Shown here one piece after another: positions 52,874 through 63,387 of a stretch of DNA of 64,000 nt. Under the pieces are notes generated by a model. That model was not told the origin of the DNA. It did not search any database and saw nothing but the letters and a program-made list of their open reading frames with translations. The position numbers were made by a program, and so were the translations under genes. The number at the start of each line of letters is the position of its first letter. Position 1 is the first letter of the stretch. The stretch comes from Portevinia maculata (Eukaryota; Arthropoda; Insecta; Diptera; Syrphidae), in contig OX454528.1 of the NCBI GenBank assembly GCA_949715645.1, positions 61,334,513 through 61,398,512 on the forward strand, read 5' to 3'.

Positions 52874-53991
52874 CTACGAGGGCGGGTCAATAAGTCCGTG
52901 ACTTTTGGAATAAAACACAGATTTTTTGATAAAAAAAAAATTATTTTTAACGTAGTCTCCCTTGAGGTCTATACACTTTGTCCAACGCTTCTCCAATTTT
53001 TTTATCCCTTCCAAAAAAAATGATTTGTCGAGGTCCTCAAAATAGACCTTTGTTTGCGAGATGACTTCATCATTGGAGTCAAATCTTTTTCCACCAAGCC
53101 ATTTCTTCAGGTTTGGGAACAAGAAGTAGTCGCTCGCAGCCAAATCTGGAGAATAGGGTGGATGAGGGAGCAATTCATAGCCCAATTCATGGTTTTTTGC
53201 CATGGCAACTGAACATGTGTGCACCCTTGCATTGTCTTGGTGGAAAAGAACTTTTTTCTTGGCCAAATGAGGTCGGTTTTTTTTTCAAATCGTCATTGAA
53301 TCGGTCCAATAAGTTGGCATAATATTCCCCAATGGATTGTTCTTCCCTTTTGAAGGTAGTCAATGTGGATTATCCCGCGTGCATCCCAAAAAACAGTCGC
53401 CATAACTTTATTGGCTGACAAACCCACCTTGGCCTTCTTTGGCGCCGATTCACCCTTAGAAACCCACTGTTTTGACTGTTGTTTGGTCTCTGGTGTGTTG
53501 TGATGGATCCATGTTTCGTCCACGGTTACAAAACGGTGCAAAAACTCCTCCATATTGCGATTAAACAATGCCAAACCTTCCTGTGAAGTTGTTACACGAT
53601 TGCGTTTGTGGTCGACTGTGAGCAAACGCGGCACCCATCTTGCGGAAAGCTTTCTCATGCCCAAGTGATCATTCAAAATTGAAACCACTGAGCCATGCGA
53701 GATCCCTACGGCTTCCACAATCTCTCGCACTTTCAATCTTCGGTCGGCCAACGCCATATCGTGAATTTTTTCGATTGTTTCGGGTGTAGAGACCTCAACT
53801 GGGCGTCCAGGACGTTCGGCATCTTCAGTGCTTGTACGGCCACAACGAAATTCAGTAAACCACTTTTTTACCATTGAAATCGATGGTGCAGAGTCCCCAC
53901 AGTATTTTTCAAGCTTAGCCTTGGTCTCGGTAATGGTTTTTTTTCGCAAGAAATAATGCTTAATAAGCACACGAAATTCACTTTTTTCCAT
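52874..53991 (-). pseudogene. mariner transposase (DD34D), two frameshifts
   Basis: Cut-and-paste transposase of the mariner family. The N-terminal helix-turn-helix part reads MEKSEFRVLIKHYFLRKKTI, STVKKWF-like SMVKKWFTEFRCGRTS, and AERPGRPVEVSTPE. The catalytic part shows TVDETWIHH (first Asp), LFHQDNARVH (second Asp) and YSPDLAASDYFLFPN (third Asp). Exactly 34 residues separate the second and third Asp, the DD34D signature, and all three remain. A one-base change near 53330 and a shift in the A-run near 53285 break the frame. The last codons overlap the left terminal repeat. Dead but young. Confidence 0.92.
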
Positions 53992-54180
53992 TTTCTCCTC
54001 AAATTAGTGAGTAGTCTGATAAAAATAGCTGTCAAACACAAACTAACTGACGCAGCAAGTTTAAATTTTGACAGGAGTCAACTGACAGATGCCTGTTGAC
54101 AGGAGCAGTGTTGCTGTTTCAGTAAAGAGGTCAGAAATTCAAAAAGTCACGGATAAAACTTCAATTTAGTAAAAATAGTC
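52880..54180 (-). mobile_element. mariner element
   Basis: About 1.3 kb. The end at 52880 (CGAGGGCGGGTCAATAAGTC followed by CGTGACTTTTGG) and the complement of the end near 54150 (TTTTATCCGTGACTTTTTGA) share an inverted core CGTGACTTTT. TA dinucleotides flank both sides, but the outer bases of the right end are diverged, so the exact edge is uncertain. Confidence 0.8.
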
Positions 54181-54209
54181 TGCGATTTTTAGAGACATCA
54201 TGCAATAAT

Positions 54210-54390
54210 ATCATTTTTTCGGGCTTAAATTTTTTTTTTTTGGTATTCCAAGAACCTCTTGGTAACATAACTTTAAACACTTTAAACACTAAAGATATTT
54301 TAGAAAAATATACATTTTTCGGGCTTCAAGGACCTCTTAGTAAAATAACTAACTCAAGAATACAGCGTGGTTTCCAAGGATATTCTAAAA
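54210..54390 (+). repeat. two-unit repeat with AAGGACCTC motif
   Basis: TTTTTCGGGCTT...CAAGAACCTCTTGGTAACATAA and TTTTTCGGGCTTCAAGGACC start two units about 100 bp apart, related to the repeat at 42215-42525. Confidence 0.5.
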
Positions 54391-54500
54391 AAATATATTA
54401 TTATTAAAATGTATAAACACATAATTTTAAATTACATGCTAAATATTGAGAGTACCAGCTGAGGAGGCTTTCGTCTCTATTGGTTTGATTTTATTTAAAT
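54391..54500 (-). repeat. right arm of ~105-bp inverted repeat
   Basis: Complementary to 52497-52605. The pair encloses about 1.8 kb that includes the mariner and a two-unit repeat. No target duplication could be read. Confidence 0.85.
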
Positions 54501-54539
54501 GTTAAAAACCGTTTTATAAAATTATACATTTTTACAATA

Positions 54540-55866
54540 TTATCGTGACTGGTATATCTAAGGTTTCGTAGGTTGAGGATTTCTGTGAGCGGCCTAACGG
54601 TTTGTTAGCTTGAATCGAGGAAAGGCATGACCCTATCTTAGGCTATGGTTTATATCGTTGGGAAAGTTGCATGAAGGGCATATAGGTGGATTTTGCTTTT
54701 TGGGTTATTCGTGGGTGAGCGCTGTGTGACCTGACAGTAATCTGACAAAGGTCGTGTTCATCGTTTTAGAGGAACTGGTATGATAAGTTGGATGCGATCT
54801 GTCGGCGTTTATGATTGAGTAATGATGGTTAATAATTACTCCAATCCAGGAGTTGCTTTAGTTTCTGTTTCGTTTTGATGAGTCGTAAAATGTCTTGCTT
54901 GGTGTAGATGGCAGCATTAAAGACTAAAGCGCGATGAGCAAGGTTAGCAGTGCTGTCCGCAAATTCGTTATCTTTTAATCCAACATGACTAGGAACCCAC
55001 ATGATTTTTAACTTTTTGGGTATTTTAGTGAGCCAACCTCTGATTTTATTAATAATTACTGCGCTTTTATTAGGATTTAGTACAGCGTTAATTACTGATA
55101 GATTGTCTGTCCATATAACGAACTTGCAGTGTGCCTTTGTGGCCGAATCCAGGGTTTTCAGGATAGCTGTTGCTCGGCGGTGAAGACGGATGCATTTTTC
55201 AATAGTATCCCTATAGCAAGAATGTCTCCATTTTCGTGTGTGGCAGCAAACGAGGTACTGTCATTTACTTTTTATCCGTCTGTGAATAGAAAACTTTAAA
55301 ACTAACAGCGGCGAAGAAGGAACGGCATGAAGATGATGCCGTGCTTGCTTTAGAGTCTTTTTCTAGTTCCATGATGAAGGATGTGGGCCTAATGTGCCAT
55401 GGTGGGTACAATTGCACATATACATAAGGAGCCGGTAGGAACTCTCATCTGTTTTGCGGATGTTATGGATGTTGAAATTTCTGATTGGATGCGCCTGGGG
55501 CTTTTCCTATTAATGCAAGTATTCAAGTCCTAGTCAATAATTGATCCATTTGAGAAAACAAGCTTTCCAAATAGTTTGGTTTTTGTCTCCAAGATCCGGT
55601 CTTCTATAGTTGTAAGTCCAGCTTCCACTAATATATTCTTAATGGGGTTTGTAGGGAATACTCCTGCGAGCGGTATAGAAAGTACGGTTGTCATTTTCCA
55701 ATTTTGGGGAATGCATTATGTATTTCAGAGGTTATTGTATAATGCCAAGAGTCTGCAGATCGTTGAGGGTGCGAGATTTTCGAGCATAGGGTGTGATATT
55801 CTGTCTCTGCCTGGCGTTTTGCCTGTGAGCTTGTTTCGACAGCAGTCGAGCTTCGCTGGAATATAA
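54540..55866 (-). pseudogene. I-type LINE remnant (RT start and RNase H)
   Basis: Minus-strand frames from right to left: GKTPGRDRISHPMLENLAPS and TICRLLALYNNL (the start of the reverse transcriptase), PTNPIKNILVEAGLTTIEDR, then after loss of most of the RT the RNase H segments FAATHENGDILAIGILLKNA, FVIWTDNLSVINAVLNPNKS, RGWLTKIPKKLKIMWVPSHV and GLKDNEFADSTANLAHRA. The acidic residues and the His of RNase H are still visible. Stops and a large internal deletion make it inactive. RNase H at the end of ORF2 suggests the I group. Confidence 0.7.
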
Positions 55867-55952
55867 TGATAATCAGATTACACCTGTGAATTCAATAATA
55901 AGTGATAACTCTTAACAATTTGATTTAACACACGGGAACATCCCGCCAGTTT

Positions 55953-55989
55953 CAATAGCTAAGAGCTTTGGGTAAGCTCTTAGCTATTG
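55953..55989. repeat. perfect 16-bp hairpin
   Basis: Arms CAATAGCTAAGAGCTT and its exact complement, separated by TGGGT. A stem-loop with no T-run after it, so no terminator is implied. Confidence 0.92.
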
Positions 55990-56203
55990 ACTGGTTCTAA
56001 GAGATAAATAATTCTCAAAGCCAGAACACAAAGAACATGACGAACAATCTACAGCCCAACTCAAACGATTGAACTACTGTACTATTATCAGTAAAGTAAA
56101 CCCCTCAGCGAATAATTATGACAACAACAGTAAGAAAAAAAGAAAACATTAAGAGCCAGTTCATGTCTCTCATCTTAACAACAACCGGTTTGGAGCACTT
56201 GCT

Positions 56204-56634
56204 ATGGATATAGAGCAAATGGAAACCTGCCATAATACAACTGATGAAGATGGTAACACCAACGAACGTGCAAGCAATTCTATAAGACAAACGAACAATG
56301 TAAATTAACCCACTGACAATAAAATTGTTTTTTGTCCCCCGATTTTCATATTTGGTGTCAGTTGCACATTAATTTATTACCTTATTAAGCTTGCTGTTGC
56401 ACGTTGTTATATAACAGACATTCAATGTAAATTTGTTTATATTGGCTATAAAAAAACCAAAGCGTATGTAAACAATTCGAAGGTGCATAGAGTAATAATT
56501 GAAGAACTTCGTAAAACAGGTATGGGCACTTGTTATTTCTCTCCAAAGAGACAAAGATGGTCTCTATCTTACTTAAAGGTCTTGACGGTGATACACCGAT
56601 CAAACAAATTATGAAAGCTCTCAGAGACCGCTGA
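56204..56634 (+). pseudogene. LINE ORF1 (gag-like) N-terminal remnant
   Basis: The frame from ATG 56204 reads MDIEQMETCHNTTDEDGNTN and has a TAA at 56306-56308. It then continues CPPIFIFGVSCTLIYYLIKL, CKFVYIGYKKTKAYVNNSKV, HRVIIEELRKTGMGTCYFSP and, after one frameshift, YLKGLDGDTPIKQIMKALRD. This is the pattern of the RNA-binding PRE_C2HC region in Jockey-type gag proteins. The zinc knuckles that should follow are gone. Confidence 0.6.
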
Positions 56635-59461
56635 AGTATATTTAAACTCCCAAGCCCTCTCTCATGATATCTTCTCCTTGACGGAAACATGGCTTAATGC
56701 CGGAATTTTAGACACGGAACTCTTCAATCATGAGTTCTCCGTATTCAGAAACGACCGTCATAACAATGACCTGAAAGCGCTTGGAGGAGGTGTCCTGATC
56801 GCTGTTCGTACCAACTTTGAGTCACGAAAGATTGACTTTCCATTTCCACTAAATGTCGAAATTATCTGTGTAAAAATTACACTTAAGAACAAACATTTAT
56901 ATGTTGTTAATGCGTACATTCCATCGTCTCGTCTATGTTCTTTGTATTCTGAACTTTCTATGGCACTTGACCATATTTTTGACATATCTTGTTGTGACAG
57001 CACTGTCTTACTTATAGGCGACTTCAATCTACCGCATATTGGATGGGTACCTTCTGAGGATGATTCTCATTTCATTCCATCCTTTGACTCTGCCCAACAA
57101 GAGCTCGCTTTACTAGACAACATTTTGTCTTTTGACTTACAGCAAACAAGCTGTATAAAAAATTTCAGAAATCGAACTCTCGACCTTGTTTTCTCTTCTG
57201 ACTCTGTTAGTACTGTGGTTCTGGAATCCCACTTCAGTATAACTAACATAGATGACAATCATCCACCCTTGGATGTATTTATTGAGCTAGGCGCACATTT
57301 GTACGAAAATAGTAATTCGTATGACCGTTCGCAATCTTTTGACTTTCGGAAAGGAAATTTTCAAAGGCTTTCCGATGAAATTAACAGCTTTAACTTTAAT
57401 TTTAATCTTACTGCGTTATCTCATGTTGAAGATGCAGTAGGCTCTTTTTATTCTTTGATGGATAACTGCATGAAAAGAGTGATTCCTGTGAAATCCTCTA
57501 GAAACCTGAAAACGTCCCATCCCTGGTACACTAAAGAGCTCAAATCGATACGAAACAGACGTAATAGGGCTTGGAAGAACTATTTAAAAAGTCTATGCCA
57601 ATCAGATCTTGAACTCTATTTCACTTTGTTCAATGAATTCAAATCTTTATCCTGTAACTTATATATTGACTATATAAGCAAAATGGAATGCTCTTTAAAA
57701 TTGAACCCCAAACTTTTCTGGGGTTTTGTTAATTCTAAGAAAAAAACCGATGGTTATCCATCGAAGCTTACTTACAATAGTTCTACAACTGCTGATTCGC
57801 TAGACGCAAGCAATATGTTTGCAGATCATTTCAGTAAGTCATTCAGGGAGACCCCTCTTCACATTGATGATCAATATTTTAGTTATCTGACTAGCTGTTC
57901 CCAAATAAGTTTTAGTAGTATTTCATTCGATTTGGAAACAATTTTGAAATGTATTTCTTCTCTGAAGAATGACTATTCATCTGGTCCTGATGGCATTGCA
58001 CCGATTGTTCTCAAAAAATGCAGTCATGCAATTGCTCCATATCTGAAGTATCTGTTTGAATTGTCCATTAGTACAGGTAAATTCCCTAATCTTTGGAAAA
58101 GTGCTTTTATCACACCTGTATTTAAAAAAGGCGAACGTGGTGATATCACTAACTATAGGCCCATTTCAAAGCTTTCGTGTATCCCTAAGCTTTTTGAACA
58201 AATTGTTTGTGAAAAGTTAATATTTCTTTGTCGCAATATAATTTGTAATGAACAGCATGGATTTGTAAGAAACAGATCCACTGTCACTAATCTATTAAGT
58301 TTCTTGCATGATTGTTCTAATGCCTTAGAGAATAAGGACGAAATGGATTGCATATACACTGACTTCTCTAAGGCTTTCGACCAGCTGTCCCATGAAATAA
58401 TCGAATTTAAGCTCAGGGCTTTTGGTTTCCCACCATGTTTCATAAAATGGGTTAATTCATACCTTAGATCAAGGGTCTATCAAGTGAAATTTAGAGGATC
58501 GCTATCTGTATCGTTCACAGCTCAGTCTGGAGTTCCCCAAGGAAGTCACCTCGGACCAATTTTGTTTATACTTGCAATTAATGATGTTAAGGCATGTATA
58601 CATCACAGTAATATCCTGATCTACGCTGATGATATGAAAATATATAAATCTATCACTAGTCAGCAAGACAGAATGTTTCTTCAATCTGACATTAATAGCT
58701 TCGCCAATTGGTGTGATAAAAACGGTTTATCCCTGAACCCATCTAAATGTCAACATATGACATTCTCTAGAAAGAATATCCCTTCCACCTTTCAATATTC
58801 TCTGTCTCAACATATTCTTTGTAATGTTGATAATTTTAAAGATCTTGGGGTTTATTTCGATCCCAAACTAGTTTTTGCCAAGCATATCAATTTTATTGTT
58901 AATAAATCTAATTCTATGCTGGGCTTCGTAAAAAGGTGGGCGAAAGAATTTAATGACCCATACGTTACTATGTCATTGTACAATTGTTTTGTCCGTCCGA
59001 TTCTAGAGTATGCTTCACAAGTTTGGACGCCATTCTACAACATTCATTCAAATCGAATAGAGGCCATTCAACGAAAATTTATTCGATTTGCACTAAGAGG
59101 ACTTCCATGGGATGATCCTTTTAACCTACCTCCTTACAGTCAGCGTATTAAGCTTCTTCAAATGTTACCCCTTTCTCAACGTAGGCTTAATAGCGATATC
59201 ATTTTTTTACAGCAGCTTATATCCGGTCAAATAGATGCACCTGACTTGCTGTCGTCTATTGGCTTTAATTTTCGTGGTGGTGCCCATAATTTACGCAGTG
59301 TTGAATTATTGGTTAACCCCCATCATAGAACGAATTATGGGAGTCATGAGCCTATTAGTCGCATGAGTAGAATCTATAATCTAAATGATCAAGTGATTGA
59401 CTTGCATGTTAGTAAAATTAACCTTAAAAATATTTTGCGTTATAATGCTTTAATATCTTGA
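56635..59461 (+). pseudogene. LINE ORF2: endonuclease and reverse transcriptase, long open frame
   Basis: An open frame of more than 930 codons; the first ATG is at 56678. Endonuclease: LTETWLNAGILD, GGGVLIAVR, VVNAYIPSS, LLIGDFNLPHIGW, NRTLDLVFSS, DDNHPPLD. Reverse transcriptase: SSGPDGIAPIVLK, FKKGERGDITNYRPIS, EQHGFVRNRSTVTNLLSFLH, YTDFSKAFDQLSHEI, GVPQGSHLGPILF and the catalytic YADDMKIY. The C-terminus ends RYNALIS at 59461. The first 25 or so endonuclease residues are missing because the sequence is fused to ORF1 by a deletion, so it is unlikely to be active although the rest is uninterrupted. The clade within the Jockey/CR1 superfamily is not certain. Confidence 0.85.
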
Positions 59462-59664
59462 ATTGTTTTCATTATTTTGTGTCTGTGTTAGTATTTTATA
59501 GGTACATAATTATTGTATTTTGAATTGTTTTGTCCTTACTAACACCTGCACTAAATGATGAGCCTGTGAGAGCACTTTTAGTGCCGGCAATTTCTGCTCG
59601 TGACAGTTGCTTGCTTTAAGCACTCCACGACACAGAGCTGATAGTGTAGTTAAAAAAAAAAAAA

Positions 59665-60179
59665 AGAGCCTGTACCAAACGTTAGAATTAGCAGTGTCTC
59701 AATTTTCTACTGCGACAACTAAAGATCTTAACATTAAACTCAATATTTTTGATGTTGAACTTGATGTGGGTGAATCAATCAAAAAATTATTTGGAATTCG
59801 AAGTCTACTTCACCAAAGAGTTTATTGGGGAAAAAATAAGTAAGCTTGTGATAAGATGTTACTGTTGTCAATGATTCGGACACACATGTTATTGCTGCGC
59901 ATACAACGATCGCTGTGTTGTACCCTGTCAAAAAGGCAATATCAATCACCGTTCCAATACAAACGAGAATGAGAGGCAGGCCTCAAAACTCAACGGCGAA
60001 CTCCACAGTCGGACCAGTTAAGTGGGAGGGTAATGATCCCTTTAAACCTGATCATAGCCTCACCGTCATTAAAGGAAGAAGATGAAGAATAATGTGGAAC
60101 AGTATTCGAAGTGGAACTTAATTTTCACATTATAAATAATTATTGCACTTATTATTGAAATTTTTTTATGTATCCTGCC
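59665..60179. other. region without a recognised gene
   Basis: A 56-codon open stretch to 59843 (LNIKLNIFDVELDVGESIKK, LFGIRSLLHQ) looks protein-like but is unfamiliar. The rest is non-coding in appearance. Confidence 0.4.
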
Positions 60180-60410
60180 AAAGAAACCAATTTTTTTACT
60201 TAATCATTTTTGATATGTATTCTATGTAACTATTAAAATCAAGATTTGTGTCGGTTATGATTCCTAGATATTAATTGTTGTCCCGCTATTGGAATATCCG
60301 TTGATATACATGCATTTTGTTTTGCTAATATTAAGACACAATTTATTCGTTTGAAACCATTTAAACAATTCTTTTAGATCCCAATTCATTTTCTCAACGC
60401 ACTCAGGTGG
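60180..60410 (-). pseudogene. LINE reverse transcriptase scrap
   Basis: Minus strand: NWDLKELFKWFQTNKLCLNI, SKTKCMYINGYSNSGTTINI, then in another frame LGIITDTNLDFNSYIEYISK. This is the segment just after the RT catalytic box in CR1/L2-like LINEs. Confidence 0.6.
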
Positions 60411-60905
60411 CAATGGTGCGATGGTAGTGTATACACTAAAGTGATTGGCAAGTCGTGCGTTCGAATCCCGACCAGGGACATGATTTTTATAAATTGAATA
60501 CACACAACAAAAACAGATCTCCCTAAAGCAATTTAGGCGCTACCTGTTGAGTAAAAAAATCCCATCGCACCAAACTTCTTTCCTATACCTCTATTCTTTC
60601 ATACAGTAAGTAGCACCCATAAATAGGCAATGAATGATTTGCTGGAAGCTACTTACAGCAACAAACAAAATGACTGCGCTGTGGTTTCCACTATAAAGGT
60701 ACTGTCTTTGTATATACACTTTATAGTAGTCTCACTTCGAGTATTCGACTTACACACCATCTTACGACTTAAGTAAGTACTTAAAAAAAAGCTACATTTA
60801 TACAACCATATTGTAGAACCTTTTCTACAAAATGCTAGTATGCCTTTGAATATGCATATTCGTAGTTATTTTTGTTGTATTCCACTCTCCTCATTTATCG
60901 AATTT
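60405..60905 (+). repeat. tRNA-headed repeat, copy 3 (most complete)
   Basis: Head with A-box region GATGGTAGTGTATACAC and B-box GTGCGTTCGAATCCCGACC. The body includes TAGGCAATGAATGATT and TATATACACTTTATAGTAGT, the 3' part CTCACTTCGAGTATTCG and ATTCGTAGTTATTTTTGTTG. It is uninterrupted by the LTR that splits copy 1. A cluster of R2 units follows immediately. Confidence 0.68.
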
Positions 60906-61145
60906 ATTTTGTTTACTTCTTATGATGTGTTGGTGAAAGGGGTGCGGGATATGGTTGGTAAATTATTTGTTGATTTTAATGGAAGTTTTTCATAAGTGTG
61001 TGGTTTGTCGTTTATTTTTCGAATTTTTTTTTTTTACTTCTCATGATTGGGATATGAATGATGTGTGGGTGAGAGGGGTGCAGTATATGGATTGTATATT
61101 AGTTGTTGGTTTTGATGAAAGTTTGCGGTAGGTCAGGGGTAGGTA
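60906..61145 (+). repeat. dispersed repeat R2, two copies
   Basis: Two adjacent related units: ACTTCTTATGATGTGTTGGT...GATTTTAATGGAAGTTTTTC and ACTTCTCATGATTGGGATAT...GGTTTTGATGAAAGTTTGCG. Related to 8925-9060. Confidence 0.55.
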
Positions 61146-62084
61146 TTCATTCATTCATAATCGGTATCAAAAATCATATTATGTGCATATTGCGATAGCA
61201 TTATCTTGCACAAATAAATTTCCGAATATTATGTATAAGCTGAATTTTTTCATTTGGTTTTCCACAAACAATTGATTTCGACAGTTTGGACAGCTAAATG
61301 TAATTGATTAATGTATTCTTGCAAATTTCAGTTTCAGGAAGACCGAGTACCAAAGAAATTAAGTATGTATAGGTAGTTTACATTTACCTTTTGAAGAAGG
61401 TACAATAAAGAATGTTTATAGATAGGCACCCATATGCACAAAATGTTAAGTATTGAACTTCGTCAAGCGCATGGTTAGGCATATTAACACATTTTAAAGA
61501 AGTACACATTTTTTATCATACCCCAGAAATAATATAAGTTTTGTAGGTAGGTATATATAGTGAAATCTTACTTGAGCGGACATCATTGGTGCAGGATTTG
61601 TTCCGCCTAAGGGAGTTGTCCATTTCAGGAAAATTAAAAGAAATTATCATTCTTTAGGCTAAGAATAAGTCTTCATTTTCACTTATTTATATACACAAAA
61701 AGATGGTATATTATTTGTTTGTTTTGATGGAAAATTAGGGTAGGTTTTCTGAAGGAGGTGTATATCAGAGTTTATCTACTTACAGTGACTAGTGACGCTC
61801 TCCATGTGTTCCTCTTTTGTATACAATTTAAGTACCGCTAGGTATGTTTCACATACATGAAAAATAGACGTCTATAACAAATATTAATTGTTAAATGCAA
61901 TGTTAATCCTGTGACGGATAGAAATGCGGTAATGTCGGTTAGTCAAACGAAGACTATGAGGACTGCCATGGAGGACTGGGATACGGCACCAGGAACTCTC
62001 TCCGGATGAGGGTAGCCTAAGCATGTGCAAGTCATATTTGCAAATTATGCAAAATTATCTGCATCAACAAAGTCAATACGGCAA
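61146..62084. other. region without recognised genes, one R2 scrap
   Basis: An R2 scrap lies at about 61690-61775 (GGTATATTATTTGTTTGTTT, GGTAGGTTTTCTGAAGGAGG). Otherwise AT-rich sequence with no motifs. Confidence 0.45.
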
Positions 62085-62390
62085 ACAAATATTTTGGTCG
62101 GCAGATGAAGATAAAGCAGTAATTACTAATTAGTAACAAAAAAGTGTCTTTCAAAGCTTAGTCAAAGTACTCCACTAAATATGGAGATGAAAAAGGTCAA
62201 TCGGAATACAGACTTTACAAGAGGCTCGCAAAGAGAAAGTGCGCTCAAAAGATGAAGTTTGTGGAGGGTCTGTATCGGTAGTTAGAAGAAAATTCTTCTT
62301 CGGCTGCTGATAGAAACCATGCTGTCCACGAATTCCGACAAAGCAGCTTGGACGGGAACAGGTCTATATACAAAGACTAAGGTAAATAAT
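62085..62390 (+). pseudogene. RTE-type LINE fragment, before RT
   Basis: GKQIFWSADEDKAVIT corresponds to the Trp-rich segment, and YSTKYGDEKGQSEYRLYKRL followed by AKRKCAQKMKFVEGLY to the basic helix that precedes the RT in RTE elements. The same family is on the minus strand at 36890-42130. Confidence 0.6.
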
Positions 62391-62394
62391 GCAA

Positions 62395-62615
62395 AACATT
62401 TAAGGTTCCGGCGAAACATTGTTTTTCATCTGAAGATACTTCGCAAGCTGTTATAGGAATTACCTTGAAGGTTTTTTTCACTTTAAGAACATCCAGAAAA
62501 CCTTTTACAGTATTTAAATAATTAGTCTCCAAAACTGATCCACTTCGCATCCATAAAGGAACACAACAATTTTCAAAATTTGCCGCTGAGAGAAGGAAAT
62601 CCGTTCGCCAAAGTT
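62395..62615 (-). other. exon-like open segment inserted in the RTE fragment
   Basis: On the minus strand, SIVDELWRTDFLLSAANFEN, CCVPLWMRSGSVLETNYLNT, VKGFLDVLKVKKTFKVIPIT and ACEVSSDEKQCFAGTLN form an open frame with protein-like composition. It is absent from the homologous position of the RTE copy at about 37640. I do not recognise the protein. No canonical splice pair or clear duplication bounds it. Confidence 0.4.
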
Positions 62616-62800
62616 CATCAACAATGCTCAAGGGCTGCTTCTTGTCGATGACGAAAAACTTCTAATTGAACAATTTCCTAGGATATATTTTCCGAGAGCC
62701 GTTTCTAACACTGAAGAAATACACGACATTACTGTTGAAGAAGTTAGGAAGGTGGTCAAAGACTTAAAAAATCGAAAAGCCCAACTCCAATTGTCTTAAG
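62616..62800 (+). pseudogene. RTE-type LINE fragment, continued
   Basis: NNAQGLLLVDDEKLLIEQFP, RIYFPRAVSNTEEIHDITVE and EVRKVVKDLKNRKAQ lead up to the RT; the matching segment of the minus-strand copy reads PRIYFLRAVPNNEEVHN. It ends before the palm domain. Confidence 0.65.
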
Positions 62801-62876
62801 AAGAAAATATAATAAAATTTGAATAAAATAAATATTGATCGTATAGGTAGAAACCTATTAACTATTAACCCCTAAG

Positions 62877-63015
62877 TGGTGGTGCAGCATGGCGCAATAC
62901 TGACACAAAGTAACATGTCATTTCTTTATAAATTAGATTGAATATTTCTGAATCAATTACAAAAGAAATGATACAAATCGGAACATTTTTCGACAAGATA
63001 TAGCCAAAATAGTAA
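62877..63015 (+). repeat. dispersed repeat R3, copy 3
   Basis: GTGGTGGTGCAGCATGGCGC and AATACTGACACAAAGTAACA, then ATGATACAAATCGGAACATT, match 8228-8370 closely. Confidence 0.6.
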
Positions 63016-63137
63016 CATTATATAGGATTTATGTGACCAATTAAAATTGTAATCATGTAGTGTTGAGGACAAATTAATCCTCGTCGGCTTTGTTGGTCAA
63101 GTTGGTCTTGCAATGAAACTAGTTATTTCATTTCCTT

Positions 63138-63175
63138 CCCGACGTTTCGACAGGGGTTGCTGTCTTCTTCAGGGG
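63138..63175 (-). ncRNA. hammerhead-ribozyme-like motif of a Penelope-like element
   Basis: On the minus strand: stem I arm TCCC, core CTGAAGA (fits CUGANGA), stem II GACAG/CTGTC with a six-base loop, core GAAA, the self-complementary ACGT in the place of stem III, cleavage triplet GTC, and the second stem I arm GGGA. One extra A lies before stem II. Hammerhead motifs with a minimal stem III are known from terminal repeats of Penelope-like elements, and this one lies 0.2 kb downstream of such an ORF. Activity is not shown. Confidence 0.55.
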
Positions 63176-63387
63176 ATCTTTATTGATTGAGAACATATAA
63201 TAACAAAATATGTATATAATAATAAACTATATTATATGGTGAAACAAACTTACATAGATAAAAAGGTGAATTATTTTTATTTTAACATTTAGAGGAGAAA
63301 CTAATTTTAGTTGAATGTACAGGATTACACAAAAAAATTAAATTAACCACTTCTTGTGAAGTTTAGTCGTGGAGTGACGGACAGAAT

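Larger units (their letters stand above)
56204..59664 (+). mobile_element. Jockey-superfamily LINE with fused ORF1/ORF2 remnants
   Basis: Starts within or before ORF1, lacks the part between ORF1 middle and ORF2 start, and ends in a 3' UTR with GAGCCTGTGAGAGCAC and an A-run at 59651-59664. No target duplication was found. There is no RNase H, unlike the LOA-type elements. A related fragment lies at 46670-47438. Confidence 0.85.

Noticed and set aside
55001..55183. Hydrophobic 60-codon plus-strand frame, possible membrane protein
   Set aside because: It lies antisense to the RNase H region of an I-type LINE, which has clear motifs.
56105..56290. Minus-strand hydrophobic frame, possible receptor or transporter exon
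   Set aside because: The plus strand here reads a gag-like ORF1 continuous with the LINE downstream.
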